Position numbers and translations under genes: made by a program. From NCBI GenBank assembly GCA_001692895.1, contig KV748230.1, forward strand, positions 744,001 to 808,000: 64,000 bases of DNA, in the 5' to 3' direction. This DNA comes from Cenococcum geophilum 1.58 (lineage: Eukaryota; Ascomycota; Dothideomycetes; Gloniales; Gloniaceae). This document shows positions 1 through 14,139 of this stretch, in pieces. Numbering within the stretch: the first letter of the stretch is position 1; every line of letters begins with the position of its first letter. Under the pieces are notes generated by a model that did no database searches, was not told the origin of the DNA, and was given only the letters and a program-made list of their open reading frames with translations.

Positions 1-699
1 CTAAATTTATAATTCAACTCCTAAAAGTAACCAGCCCCCCTGATAGGCCGATACTAGTATGGAACTAATAATTGGCCTATAATAAACCGAACTAACCTTT
101 AACTAAATTCTAGACTTAATTCCTATACCCACCTTCACTAGGGAGAAGGCTAGGTTCCCTAGAACTACCGATTAAACTATATACATACAGCTAAATTTAG
201 CTTATAAGAGACAGGCTGCTATACACCTTAAATACAACTTACTACCCGTATAATAGGACTGTACTAACTTATTACTTATTATTAAATTTATAGAAAAAGC
301 AAATTAACGCTACCTAATTAGTAGAAGCAACCTATAGCGATTAAAGTTTAGGTGAGCCTATACGTATCAGGACTAAAGTAGAAGATACAGCCATACAGAC
401 CGCTTTATACACTAAAAGCGGGGAACCTACTATAAATAGGAGCGGAGCTTACTAACACGCTTAAGTAATAAAAAACAAAGCACGCTATTAATAATACTTA
501 ATCATAATACTCTAATTAACCGCTGCTTAGCTACGTGCTATACACTAATATATTAGAAACATAGGGCAAATCACCAGATACTACTTAAGTTAGAATACAC
601 GTGATGGAACACAAGGTCTAGATTGATTCTAACGATAAGAGGGAGGGGCGTGAAGGACAATTTAAGCTTTTAATATAGTACGCTCTATGATATCGGTGT
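1..699. other. AT-rich RIP-like sequence, no gene recognised
   Basis: The stretch is rich in TA steps and has dense stop codons in the frames I read, as expected of repeat DNA after repeat-induced point mutation. I recognise no domain, terminal repeat or RNA gene. It may be the outer part of the repeat whose inverted copy starts near 700, but I could not match it to a second copy. Confidence 0.5.
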
Positions 700-2940
700 A
701 GTAAGGCTATAATGGCTAGGTACGGTTCTAAATCTGGGCTTAGCTAGGACGGTAGCGTACTAGTAAACGAAGTCCTTAAGGCTATCTGCTAAGCTACTAG
801 AACATAGTACCTATATACGAGATATGGGGTTATAGCCAGAATACTAAGCGCTATACTGAAAACGCCGAACCGTAGGTACGTTCTACTACTAGACTTATAT
901 AGTAACGTTACTATATACCTAGAGTGTTAATAGTTACAGTACTTAATAGAAGATGGATATATAGTATAAGCCGGACGAGTATCACTTATATGAAGAAGCG
1001 GATAGCCCTTTAACAGCAGGCGTAATATGCTAATAATGCTAGGGCGCCTGACTCCTATATAGAGGTAGAAGTAAGCAGAGGAAAAACGGAAATACTAGAA
1101 AACTATTAGCTTACTAGCGCACAGAAGACTAGACGCTTACATAGACTAGGGAGTGCTATAAGTATCAGAGGTAAAGGTTACTAATGACTAGATGACAAAT
1201 ATCCTACCGTATACGCACACTAATTATACGCATGGCGGGATTTAAACTAGAAGCGACTAATAGAGGAGGTAGTCGAAAAATATACAGACAGCAGCTAACG
1301 AGAAACCCTATCGTTAATCTAAAAGGTAAAAATCTATAGGCGTTTCTACTATAGAATAGACGGTTTGTTAGGGCTAACTGTAGCTACGTACACTCATCCT
1401 AATATATTAAAATACCGTTACCTTATATATATACGGGTGCCTATTTTAGTTAGTACGCTGATATACCTTACTCAGTATAGTCTTACGGTTAGTAACCGGC
1501 TAGTATTTACTGTATAGTAGTATAAATAACCTATTAACTTAATATTCTCTATAATAGACGGCCTACTATGATCGGCTAACAAGGTAATAAGATAGCTTAT
1601 AGGTTTAAGTTCTTTATGATTCTAAGCATACTTTAATAGACCGTGAAAGAGGATTAAGATCTAATAGGAGGATATTAACAGGGTACTCCCTTTCTAGCCC
1701 CTTAAAGATTAAATATCCCTACCTAGTTAGGATAGGTAGTACGCTACGCGAATTACTAGATCTTCTACTACTCTTCCCTTAATCTTTTAAATATACCTAA
1801 AAAGTATAGTATCATAGTAGACCTAAAGATATAAAGATATATTTATGTTGGTAAAGGTAGAATATATCTTTATATCTTTAGGTATATTAGAAGATTTAGG
1901 GGGGGTAGTAGGAGTATTAGTAATTTATTAGCGTACTATATCTATAGCTAGGCAAGCGGTATTTAGTCTCTAAGGGCTAAAAGGGGTATATCCTTTAGTG
2001 TCCTCCTATTAGATCTTATTATACTATTTAGAACTAAAAAAACTCCTTAGCCTATAAGCTATAATTAATACTACTTATAGGCCCTATTATAGAGGAGTTA
2101 TTAAGTAATATTATTTATATCTATACTGAGTAAAATAGGCTAGTACTTTACTAAGTTAGTAGCTATAGAAAAGAAAAGTATATAGTAGTACACTAACCTA
2201 AATAGGCTATCTATTAAGTGTTATTAAGGTATGCAGTATTTAAATATAGATACTTACTAGGCTATAATATATTTAGGGCTTTAAAACTCTCTATCTAATT
2301 AGTAGGAGGCGGATATAGAGTTTTACCTTTATTTAGTCCTTTATATGGAGTGAGTATTAGTATTAACTATAGAGGATTCTATATATAGCCTACGTCTTAT
2401 TTTTATCTACTCCTTCTATTTATCGCTTCTATTTAAGGTCTACCTATTTTTGTAATAAGTATAGTAGATCTCTATCTATACTAATAGCCTCTTATCCTCT
2501 ATTACTATAGTAGTACTCTACTAGTACAGCGCTAGGTCTCCACCTAGTAAGCTAATAGTTCCTATATTTTCTTTTCTTTCTTTACTACTTTATAGGTAGA
2601 GGGCTTCCTAGCTAGTATACTTAGGCGTATTACCTTTTTAAGGGGCCCTTAATCCTTATATACGTTTTAGTATTTAGNATATATTTTCTTTTACTANGTA
2701 GCCTTATACTATAACTATTNTCTATATAGTAGTTATATTAATATATAAGTCTACTAGTAGAACTACTACTTTATATTCTAGTATAGCGCGTAGTGTTCTC
2801 TTATAAACCCCTATAGTTCTATATAGGTACTAGTTTTATAGCTTAGCTAATATCGCTAAGGAGCTTTTTATTAATACCCTACTACCTAGTCCTAGGCCCT
2901 AGATCTAGGAGCCGTATAGTATTATTAGCCTTACTATAAA
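700..2940. repeat. Imperfect inverted duplication of an unrecognised repeat
   Basis: Bases about 700-1466 read forward match bases about 2940-2135 read on the minus strand. Aligned landmarks include AGTACCTATATA (788 / near 2830 minus), CTATTAGCTTACTA (1104 / near 2550 minus) and TTACTCAGTATAG (1467 forward, 2135 minus). Identity by eye is roughly three quarters, and the differences are mostly transitions. The axis lies near 1.80 kb and is occupied by a separate 364-bp foldback. Both arms look like decayed copies of one repeat placed in opposite orientation. I cannot assign a family. Single ambiguous bases (N) occur at about 2679-2720. Confidence 0.6.
1655..2018. mobile_element. Foldback (MITE-like) element, 364 bp
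   Basis: The left end TAAGATCTAATAGGAGGA reappears inverted at the right end. Pairing continues imperfectly inward to an almost perfect core around AAAGATATAAAGATATAT near 1826-1880. It has no coding capacity. It sits on the axis of the larger inverted duplication, so it may be a nested insertion or the hinge of that structure. No target-site duplication was clear. Confidence 0.6.
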
Positions 2941-3215
2941 TAAATAAATAAATAAATATCTATATAATTTCCTATATAATTATTTCTATAAATTCTATAA
3001 TTAATTACTAGTATAAAAATATATATCTATACGCCTATATATTTATATAAAGCTCTATATAAGGCTCTACTTAAAGCTTTACTTAAAGCTCTGTTTAAAG
3101 CTCTACTTAAAACTCCTTAAAGCTCTATATAAGGCTCTGCTTAAAGCTCTACATAAGGCTCTATATAAAGCTCTGCACGAGGCTCTATATAAAGCTCTGT
3201 ATAAGGCTCTATACG
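2938..3215 (+). repeat. 12-bp minisatellite, left part of forward arm
   Basis: After a short (TAAA)n tract the sequence settles into degenerate 12-bp units of the type AAAGCTCTATAT / AAGGCTCTGCTT. The array is cut at 3215/3216 by the LTR retrotransposon and resumes at 14566, so the two pieces were one array before that insertion. A related array in reverse orientation lies at 16077-16330. Confidence 0.85.
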
Positions 3216-3641
3216 TGTAACGGAACCTTATAGCAAGAACTATAATAGGCTCGTTATTGGGCTAGGTGTATAGGAAATACAAGTACAAAAGTTAATAACG
3301 TAATAATAACTGGTGGAGTGGTTGCTTAATAGATTAACTCTAATTATATTCTAAGAATTACTATAAGGAAGGAACTATCTAGGTAGGGACTAAGGGTCCT
3401 TAAATACACAACCGTACTCCTATAAAATCCTTTCTTATATATAATGTACGTCTTATATATAAGGTACATAAGTTCCTCTTATTCCTTTTGTTTAATATGT
3501 AGCATATTATATAACCTTAGTTACTATTCCTTATTATATAGTTCTACCGGCTCTATCCTAGACTGTGCCTAAATTAACTAACTAGCTTCTTTTGTCTCTT
3601 CTCTAAGTAGTTATAATATTGTACTTAAAGCGTCCGTAATA
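3216..3641 (-). repeat. LTR (transcriptional 3' end) of gypsy element 1
   Basis: This 426-bp direct repeat begins TGTAACGGAACC and ends near GTCCGTAATA. It matches 14140-14565 along its whole length, and the differences are mainly transitions. It is more AT-enriched than its partner. Confidence 0.9.
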
Positions 3642-5002
3642 CTATCTCCCTCCTTTTTATCTTTGTCCTTAAAGATTTAAAATATCTCTAAGTTATTTAC
3701 TAGAGGTATAATATCCGTCTAATTAATTTAGTTAATATTATTGCTTATTATACCTAAAGCAATTTCTTCTTTATACGCCCAACGTTATACTTATACTATT
3801 ACTGCAATATTATCTCTTAGTAAGATTATACCGTCTCCGTATTCTTATTATTTAAAAAAAGGGTTAGTTTATATTATGTTAGCGAACCTATTTTTATAAT
3901 AACTATCCTCTTGCTTGGAGTGTACTAAAGCGAATATTTATTTGTCCTATGACGTTCGCTCTACTTCTAATGCTAAGTATACGCGGCCTATTACTCTTAA
4001 TAGTTGTCTAGTTCCCTAATTAATTTATCTTAGGGTCTTATATTTAATCTGCTACTGTGTGGCTAGATAGTAAACTATTATAAGCCCTTATTAAGTTAGA
4101 ACGTTCCTATAACGCGGAATAGAAGGCCCTAGATACTTAAATTGCGGCGTCTGCTTATCTGCTTTATCTTAAAAAGGTTTATAAGAAGGTTTATTCTAAG
4201 GAGTGGAAACTTATAAAATAAGGTTTGCAGGAACTAGGTAATAAAAGAATAGATTCTCCTTTAATAGAGAAGGAAATAGATCTAAGTAGTTTGGCAACTG
4301 TTCTTCTTGGGTCCCCCTTAGGTAACTTATTCTTTGGCGATCCTTTTTTATTAATACTGCCTGACCTAATCTCTTCTAATACTTTTATACCTTTTCTATA
4401 GCGTTTTTAAATTCTCTAATAGCTCCTAGGTAGTCTTAGTGTAGCCTATCTACTTAACCTTGTACTATATTTTGTTGTTAATGTCCTTATAATTAACGAT
4501 CTTCAAAACTTACTATTTGTTTTCTTTTTGTCCTCTATATATGTCTGCCTTATAGCCTAGTGGCTTAATATTCCCGTATACTAACTTTAGTATTACAATA
4601 TGCTGTATAGGGTAGATCTTTATTTTGGCTAGTAGGTTTAACTTAAACATAACTAGTAAAATCCTTTATATAATTTTAAAAGGTCCTAGTCTAACGTGGT
4701 CTAATTTCTTACTTAGTTATTAACTTTTGAAATTTTTATATAGTAGCTATACTTTATCTCCCTCCTTAAGATCTGGTCCCTTAGATCTCTTAGTATTATA
4801 GTACCTTTTTATTTTCTACTGTACTACCTTAGCTGTCTCTATAAGGTCTGTATAAAGATCTATTAAATCCTTTATTCTTTCTTTAGCTATACTACTCGTT
4901 TTCTTTACTTACTATAGTAATAATAATATTCTTGGCTTATATCTATAGTTTACCTTAAATAGTAATATGCCTATTCCTTTTTAGGGTGTTGTATTATATA
5001 TA

Positions 5003-8000
5003 ATAATAATTCATTGCTTAACGTCCGATTTGGATCCCTATTAGGCCCATATAGACTACTCCTTATTTATATATAGGGAGAAAACTCTATTTAAGAAAAA
5101 TGAGAAAACCCCATAATCTATCTCCCCGCCTTTTGGGACTTGCCTACTTAGCGCCTGCGAGTTGCCTATGGTGCTCTACTACCTTACTGTTTAACCTCTT
5201 TGGGAACTACTGCTGCCGTAATAAGCCTACGGACGCGCTAGTATTACAAACTATTACTCTACTACTATAGAGTTACTAGGGGGCACCTGCTGCTCGCCCC
5301 CTTACCTTTTATTACCATTTCCCTTGCAACCCGGAACTAATTTAGCACATTTTAACTAATAAGCCACTGGGTGACCGCCTTAAGGCCTTTTTATATTAAG
5401 AGCAGTATATTATAGTTCTCTGTGCTAGCTGCTAAGAGTATTATTTCTTAATTAGTGCGTAGGGGGCATAGTAGTATTACGTGTTTTGGTGTCTGTCTTG
5501 GCTAGCTATATTTATATCTTAGGCTACCTACTAGGATACCTACCCAGTAAAGCCAATCTTTTAGTCCTATTATTCCTGTTCTTAAGAGTGTTACTATTAT
5601 ATTTTCTACCTTTATTAGGCCTTCTTGGAGCCCTTAGGTATTTACCCCCTATAGCATTAACCATACTATGGCTTGGGTTTGTCTTACCTAAGTTAGCCTC
5701 TATACCTTTAACTCCTATTCGCCTCTTCAGCGTTAGTCTAACTAGTATTATATTGCGGTAGATGGTTTCCCAGCATTCTTGCGTGTTCTACTTTAGCTCC
5801 TTTCTCTATCTTGCTATTGTCTTTACTGACCTCTTACGCGTCTCCCTTCCTCCTCTATATAGGCCTGGGCCCTAAAGTGGCACTATTCTTCTTCTGCTTT
5901 CTTTACCTGTTTCTCTAATATCTCTTCCCTACTTTAGAGTTGTTGGTTTATTCTCCTATAGGGCACCCTAGGGTCCCTCTATAGTTTATTTAGGCGTGTC
6001 TTAATATACTTTATAATATTAGAGTTACGTTTATTTTACGTCCTTTATATTATAGCGGCTTTAATATATAACTATAGGGGGGGAATATTGGATTCCTTCT
6101 TAAGCAGTGCTGTGGCTGTTTGCTTATACCCGCCTGTAATACTTTAGAGGTAGGCTGTCTGGACCTTTTAAAGTGGTTTAAGGAGTGATTTAGGGGGGCT
6201 CTTCTTAGTTTCTCTAATGGCCCAAATACTGGATCTATATGTTATGGTTGGCCGGACGACTGCTGTATATAGTAGGCGTGACCTCTGGAAGCATGGACCC
6301 TATATAGAGTTAATAATCCTAAATAAAGCGATAAACTGTGCTTGGCCTTTATGGGCCGCTTGCGCTATATATACGCTCCACCGGAGCTTGCTGTCTACCT
6401 ATACTCCTAATACCCTTAGGTCCTAAACTGGTTAACCCCTAAAGCCTTAGATGCGAATTATATACTAGAGATCTACAGATTGGTTGCGTTTTCTTATAAA
6501 ATGGATTAGCTGGTATTTCTCTGGTGAGAATTAGACTTTATAACGTTTTGCCTATTCTATATAAGTGTTATAGGCTTTCTCTAGTGTTCTGCAATTCTCT
6601 GCGGCTGTTAGCCCGTATATAATTAGGTTTATATTATTAATAAAGCTTATCCCCTAGGTCGCCCCTTCCTTAAAGGAGTTAAGTAGGTTGCTTATAAAGA
6701 AAAGGAAGAGTATAGGCAAGAGGGGTAATTTTTGTGGTATTCCTATTACAACTGCAATAGGGGGGCTCTAGTATCTGCTAAAGACCAGTAATATTTCTTT
6801 CTAGCCTATAAACCCTTAGATAAATTATATAATCCATTCTAGAAAGCCCTTTGCCCTAAGGATATATAGGAGACGCTTATAGGGTATATTATTGTAGGCA
6901 CCACTAATATCTAGGCTAAGTATTAATACTATAAAGTCCTTTCACATCGCCTATATAGATTTAATAGTGGCAGCGAGTAGCGTAAGTACTAATAGTGTTA
7001 AGCGGTTCTTTCTTGCCCCTATTTGGCTTTATGGTAGTAGGGTGTGTTTCTTTGCTATATCTACTATACGTTCCACTATTACCCTTTCTAAGATCTTACT
7101 AAGGGTGTTTTTTAAGGCAATAGGGCGGTAGCTTTCTGGGATTAAGTAATCTGCTTTACCTTCTTTTCATAGGATAACCGTCATTATAGATCTTCCGAGT
7201 CGCGGGTAGTAGCCTATAGTAAAGCATGCTTTAGCTATATTTGTAAGCTAAGGTGCTATAAGTGGCCTATAGGTTTTTAGGGCCTTATTTAGAATCCTAT
7301 CTGGTCCTAGTACTATATTGTTTAAAAGGCGGCTAATGGTTCTAGCTATTTCCTCTGTTATTATGTCGCTGTTGACCCGCAGGTAAGTTACTGGTGTTTT
7401 GCCTATAATATCACTAAGGTCTGCTGGAGCCGGTTAGGGGAAGAACCTTTCTATAAGGATTTTTACCTTCTTATTATTGTCGTTTGTGGCCTGTAATTCT
7501 CCTGCTCTTTGTAGGGGTAGTAAATATAGGTCTTTTGCTAGGCGCCCTGCCTTTTTCTTTGCCTATTTTGCTATAGCCTAAAGGCCCTTGTTATAGGGGA
7601 GGCTTGGGTTAAAAGTATACTTGTTTATAAACCGTCTCTAGTTATTCCTTACTTCTTTTTTTAGGGTATTCTTTAGCTGGTTTCTTGTGTCTTTATATCG
7701 TCTTTTGTCTTTAAGGTTGTGGCTGCTTATATATTTCCTTCTTGCTTATCGTTAGCTGGCAACTAGAACTGCATATTGTGTGGACCATGCGTGTTACGCG
7801 TAGGGGCCCGGTTTTGAGATCGGGCAGTGCTCTTTTAGCCTATTTTTAATTGCTGCCTGGATCCTTTCTAGTCTTTAGTTGATTTTCTTAGGGGTGGCCA
7901 ATAAGCCTCGCTCGTTTGGTATTGGGTGGTAGGTGGTTATATAGTAGAGTTTAACGTGCCTGCTTATCTAGGCCTTTACCCTAGTTTTCTAGTATTTATC

Positions 8001-8387
8001 CTAAACCTAGGCCTAAAGGCCTAGGGGCTTTCTATAAGCAGTTGGCTGCTACTACCTTAATGGGGGGTTTTACTAGTTCTTTTGGATATCTTATAATAGG
8101 TTAGCCTAAGTACTAATCTGCCCCCCCGCAGTCTATATAAGAGTTTCCTCCTAGAGTTGGTACGCTTTTGCACGGCTTAGGAGCCTTCTATAGCCTCTGG
8201 TTTTATACCTTTTCTATTGTTTCCGCCGGTATGGGCATAAGCTGCCTTTTCTAGGGGTTGTAACTCCCGTCTTACGTGCCTATTGGCGTAATCCTGTAAA
8301 GGTGTCGTGGCTGCATCCTGTAATATAGAAGCCTTGGGTACCTTCTATAGTTGAGGCCTAGACTAAAAAAGCCTCCCTTGCCTGAGA
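5003..8387 (-). mobile_element. 5'-truncated LINE (Tad1/I-like), nested in gypsy element 1
   Basis: It is flanked by a 14-bp target-site duplication, TTGTATTATATATA, at 4989-5002 and 8388-8401, which splits the integrase region of the host element. On the minus strand, about 7.2-6.7 kb encodes a non-LTR reverse transcriptase, with fragments such as SYRPIALKNT, KILERVIVERI and LDISGAYNNI. The 7.9-7.5 kb part resembles the end of an APE-type endonuclease and its linker. The plus-strand left end has an AT-rich tail (ATAATAATT), as expected for a minus-strand LINE 3' end. The core endonuclease motifs are missing, which indicates 5' truncation. Many stop codons show RIP-type decay. The family is Tad1-like by its RT motifs, but I is not excluded. 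Confidence 0.8.
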
Positions 8388-11300
8388 TTGTATTATATAT
8401 AAATTGTATAACTAGTAATAGTAATACCTAATTATTCTATGCATAATTAATATAATGCCTTAGATACTGTTCTAGTATCTAGTTTAGTCTTTCTATTTGA
8501 CCGTCTGTCTGTGGATAATATGCGGTAGAAGTTACTGCTTAAACTCCTTGCTTCGCTAAGAATACTTTCTAAAATACTGCTATGAATCTTAGATCTCTAT
8601 CTAATATAATCTTGCTTAGTGCTCTATATCTTATAAATACTTTTTTAATGTAGATTTTAGTGATATCCTCTGCTGAGATTTCTTTTATATATGCTATAAA
8701 GTATCCCTACTTTATAAGCTTATCTACTATTACTAAAATTATGTTATAATCTTATCCGGTAATAGGATCTTTTAATTTTGGCAACTTAATAATAAAGTCC
8801 TATAATATGACCTTTTATAGTCTCTCTGGTATTTTAATAGGTTGTAGCCCTCTATATAGCTTATGTCTTATTAGTTTATTTCTTTAGCAATTTAGATACT
8901 CTTTAGTAACCCTTTTAGCTATTCTTTAGATTCTATTAATAATATACTCCTCCTAGAGTCTTAATACTAAGCCTATAGCTCTATTGTGTTCTTAAGTTAG
9001 CTCTTTATAGAAGTCCTCTATAAACTACTCTGCTATGCTTTTTAGGATATACTTTGCTTTTTAATTTTTGTATATATCCGTCTATAGATCTTCTAGCTAT
9101 GCTTTTAGAATTCTTATACCTAAAAGCTTTTTGGTATCTTGTAGACTTTCTCTAGTTTGTTGTCTTCTTAAGTTGTTATAATTTTCAGATAATTGTACCT
9201 AATTAATCCGTCTATATCTTTTCGTAATAAAGCCCCTAATGGCTTTTCCTTATTTTGTAGTTTAGCTTTACGGCTTAGAGTATCTGCCCTTATATTGTCT
9301 GTACCTTTAGTATACTAAATCTTGAAATAGTATTCTGTAAGCATCTCCACCCATTTATCCTATCTTTAGTTAAGTTCCTTTATTGTTAGGAATCCTATTA
9401 GGTTCTTATAATCTGTTTTAACTATAAATAGTTCTTTTATACCTTATAAGAATACTCTCTATTCCTTTAATGCTGTAACTATACTTAACAACTCTTTATT
9501 ATAAATGTTATAGTTTAACTCTAGTAGTATTATCTTTTAACTATAGTATGCTACTAGATGCCATCTATTTTAATGCCTTTATATAAAGTATACTCCTAGT
9601 GTATAGTCTAATGTATTTATTTCTATAACCGTCTTTAGTCCTAGTTAATAGATCTTAAGAACTAGCTCCTAGGTAAATAACTCTTTAACTTTCTTAAAGA
9701 GTTCTCTTTGCTCCTTTCCCTATGCCTATAGTTCTTCTTTCTTTATTAACTGCGTAAATGGCTTAATATCCTTTAACTACTGCGCTATAAACCTTCTATA
9801 GTAATTGCAAAATCCTAGGAATAATTTTAACTATATAATGTTCTCTAGTTCCTACTAATTTACTATAGCCTTAATCTTCTTTAGATCTATACTAAGTTGG
9901 CCTAGTTTAATAATAAATCCAATAAAATCGGTCTTCTTAGTAAAGAACTTGTATTTCTTAATTGCTACTAGCATCTGTTCTTCTTATAGTCTCTTTAAGA
10001 CCTATTTAACGTGTTCTCTGTATTCTTCCTTAGTTATTAAGTAGATAATAATATTATTAAGATATGCTATAACAAATTCATCTAAGTATTCTCCTAATAT
10101 ATTGTTAATATACTTCTAGAACATTGCTAGTGCGTTTATAAGTCCGAATTATATAACTAATAGCTTATATAGTCCTTTCTTTAACCTAAAGGCTGCCTTT
10201 TATTTGTTACCTTCCTTAATCCTAATCTAATAGTACGCCTATCTTAGATCTATCTTTATAAAGATTTGCGCATTACCTATCCTATTTTAGATTTCGCTAA
10301 TTAAGGGTAAAGGATACCTATCCTTCCTAGTAATACTGTTTAACTGTCTATAGTCAATACATAGCCTTAGTTTACTATTTTTCTTTAGTATAAATAGTAC
10401 TGGATAACCCGCTAATAATTGCGATTGTCTAATATATCCCTTTTATAGATTTTCCTAGATAAACTCTTTTAACGCTCTACCTTCTTCTTTAGTAAGCTTG
10501 TAGATTGGAAAGAACTTTAGACTTATTCCTGGTTCTAACTCTATCTTATAGTCCTACGCTATATATTCTAACAGCTTCTTACTTTCTAGTAACTATAGTT
10601 TTTTACTATACTTGTGGTATCTCTTTGGTATATAGCTTAGTCCTTTTTCTATTTCTTTATAGGTTGCTTCTACTTAGTACTATACTAACTTAGCTTATTA
10701 TTGCGTTTTACGGCGTTAAGTATCTCTAATATTAACCTAACCTGTGATCCAATCAATCCTTAGATTATATTCCTATAACTAAGGTATACCTAATACTGCC
10801 TCATCCCGTCCTAATGGTAGGATATTAAAAGACATCTTAATTAGTCTTCCTTTAATAGTTATCTAAATAGGTCCTGTTTTAAGATTAATAATCCCTCCTC
10901 TATAGGTTATTAGATCCCCTAAAATTGTAACTAATAGGTAAGGTTGCTTTTTTTATTTATAAGGTAGTCCCATTCTCTTAACTACTGCTAGTAAGATATA
11001 GTTTCGCGTTACTCTACTATCTATTAGCGCTTTAAACTACTAATCTTACTAATTAATTTATAAGTTTAGGTATTATCCTTAAATTCCTTTAAGGGTCTGA
11101 GGCTCTACTACTAGCTCCCTCTAGTCCTATAGGCCTTTACTTTTCCTAACTATTAGCTGCTTAATCCTAGTGCGTTTAGCTCGCTCTTTAGCTAATGCTT
11201 AGTTTGCTTTTTATCTTCGATATACTATAAATACGTGTTTTTTAGGCATTCCCACCACTGTTGTCTGTCTAAGCATTCTTCTATAAGGAATCTTCCTGGT

Positions 11301-14139
11301 TAAAGTACTAAACTTCCTTCTTTTTGGACCTCTACTGGATACCATTTATATATATATTTAGTATTCCTATACTATTACTCGTCCGTTATCTAGTATATCC
11401 TTATAGGGTATTTCTAATTCTTTTCCTTTAGATTCTTATATATTTTGTATATATCGTCTATATACGCAATCTATAATAATATATAGTGTACTAGGTGCTT
11501 TAGGTTAACTCTTAGCTCGTCTTTATCCCCGAGTTTAAACCTTTATTATACTAATCTAAACGTTATAACTTTATTCGTAGGTACTAAGATACATCTCTCG
11601 CTTCTCTAATCCCCTAAACATTCCTCTAGATCCTTTAACATTATAATTAAGGCTCCTTTAATATGCGTTATGGCCTTTTCCGTAATTAGGTAGTTCTGGA
11701 TAACTTTTTCATCCAATTATATGTAGAAATCTTCCTACTTATTATTGTGTCTTTGCCTATACTACTTTTGGTATAGCTACTAGAGTATATACAGTCTATC
11801 TATAAGGAAGTATCTTCTTACTGCTATATTATAACAGCCCTTTATATATTATTCTTCGAACCTAGTTAGAATCCCTAGATCCTCTTTATTTTCTAGTTTA
11901 GTAAGCTACTTAGCTCTTAGTATACCTGCTCTTGGCCTATTAGTAATTCTTTATAATAGTGCTCTGTCCTTTATATATCCTAATGTGCTAAATCTCTTAT
12001 CTAGTTTCTATTCTTACTATACGATAATTCTTTACCTAAACTCTTTTATGGTTTCTTTTAGTTTGCGCCTTACGCTCTAATCCTTAAAGTCGTCTTACTT
12101 CTTAATCTTAGTATTAAACTTTTAATTTTTAGGCTGAATACTACGTTCCCCTAGTAAGTCTTCTGGGTCTATATATCTATCTCCTAGTCTAGCTGCTATT
12201 TATATTATAGATTCTCTAATTTATAAAGAAGCTCTTTACCTCTTACCTATAGGTGTCCTTATTTATATTCTGAAATCTTAGCCCCTTAGATTCTTTAATC
12301 CTAAGCTTACTTCTAACTTAAGCTTAGCTCCCGCCTTAGTCTAACTAAGCGTCCGTAGTGTTCTTATCTTATCTTAAGATTCTTAAATCTCACTTATCTC
12401 GTCTTAAGAGTCTTATACCTGCGGGAAACTCTATCCCGAGCTCATTTGTATATTTTTAAACTAAGCTGCTGCCCTACTCTATCGGTTTTCGTCCATTATA
12501 GGTCCTTAGGTATGCCTTATCTCACCTTAAGAATCTTAGTTATCTCTTATCTCGTCCTAAGAATCTTAAGCCTTTAGCCTTTTACCTTTATTAAGTGCCG
12601 AAGTAGTTTATTGTCCTACTTCTCTTATATCTTATAAAGCAATAGATATTATATCTAGTGGGGTTTCAATCCCTACTAATGTTCCCTATTCTATAGTGGA
12701 ATTATCCTCTACCTCTAGTATAATATCTTTAAGGTCTGCTCGCTCCTAGTAAGCGGCCCTTATTGCCTTATTGTTACGGAATATTTTGCCTAGGTTAAAT
12801 TTATCGTCCTTAATATCCAATCTGCGAACTAGTTTGTTAGTTCCTTTATATCCTATAGGTGCTAGCTCTTATAGCTAATAGCTTACGCCATACTTAGCGT
12901 CCTTATAAATTTAGCATGCGTTATTATAATAAAACGTAAAACTTCTAATTAAATATTCTTTTGTTCCTTGCAGCACATTATTATCCCTTTATACATATAT
13001 ATTATCTACTAGTCTCGTGCCTTTTACTATATAGTGACTCTACCTACTTCTATAGTCTCTAACGTAATAACCCTATTTTCCGTAATTTATATAAGCTCCT
13101 TCTTTAAACCATTTTTTTTGCTATAGAGTCCGCCTAAATATCTTCTNCTNTTAAGATCNNTAATTTNGCCTTTGCTCNTTAGACCTTTAATTACTTAATC
13201 CTTATCCTTTAGGTTTTTATAGTTTGCTCTATCTCTTATAGGCTTTTTTAGTACTACTTAGGTCTATTAGCTCTGCGCCATACTATAGTTTCTAACTTAG
13301 CTTTTATTGTTGCGTACTCTGCGCCTTATATAACTATAGAACTCTATCCTAGCCTTTCTTAGCCTATTCCCTTTGGTAGATCCAATTGTTAATCTTAATT
13401 ACCTAATCTATTAGTTCCCTTAGGGTGTCCGTATCTTCTATTAGAATAATTACATCCTAGACTTTAGCCTTAAGTCCCTATTTATACTATACTATAAGCG
13501 CCCTATTATTCTACTTTACTTATATTACTAGTATCTAGAACTATATTATATACTTAATTGCTAAAGTTCGTTGCACGAGGTTCTGGAGTTTTCTTTTTAC
13601 TATAGTTATTTTTTTTAGGTCTCCAAATATCTGCGTAAGTTATTCTGTGAATCCTTCCTAACTTAAGAACATAAATCGCACGTCTTAGTTAGTGGTTATT
13701 ATTCCGTTTACCTATATCTCTATAAGGTAAAATTTAAACCACTTAAGTGCTTTTCCTAATAAGAATAGTCCTGCGTAGGCTATCCGATCCACAGGTATAG
13801 GTAACTTTACTCCCTCCTATAAGACCTTAAAGTGCATCTATATAAGGAATCCTTTAAGCTTTAACCTTTCTCCTATAAATCTCTTAATTAATAGTAGCTT
13901 AATCTTTACTGCCCCTATTCCGTTAAGTCTTTCTTTTAATACTATATTGTTAGCTGTTAGCTAGTTAACTACTTCCTATAGCTGTCCGACCGTTATAGGT
14001 TGCTATAAGTTAGTATCTACCATACTAGTATTACCTCCTGTCCTTAAAGTAGTTGCTGCCGTTAATGGCGTTATAGTGGCTACTTTTAGTAGCATGTTAT
14101 TCAACTTCTTATATTAATACTGTAACTAGGTAGTAATTA

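Noticed and set aside
3040-3215. Possible telomeric or subtelomeric array
   Set aside because: The 12-bp unit is unrelated to fungal TTAGGG repeats and lies inside repeat DNA.
5486-5761. 91-codon hydrophobic plus-strand ORF in the repeat block
   Set aside because: It lies antisense to the nested LINE, with no domain. Its composition reflects TA-rich DNA.
10505-10693. 62-codon ORF inside gypsy element 1
   Set aside because: It is antisense to the reverse transcriptase region of the fossil and a chance frame.
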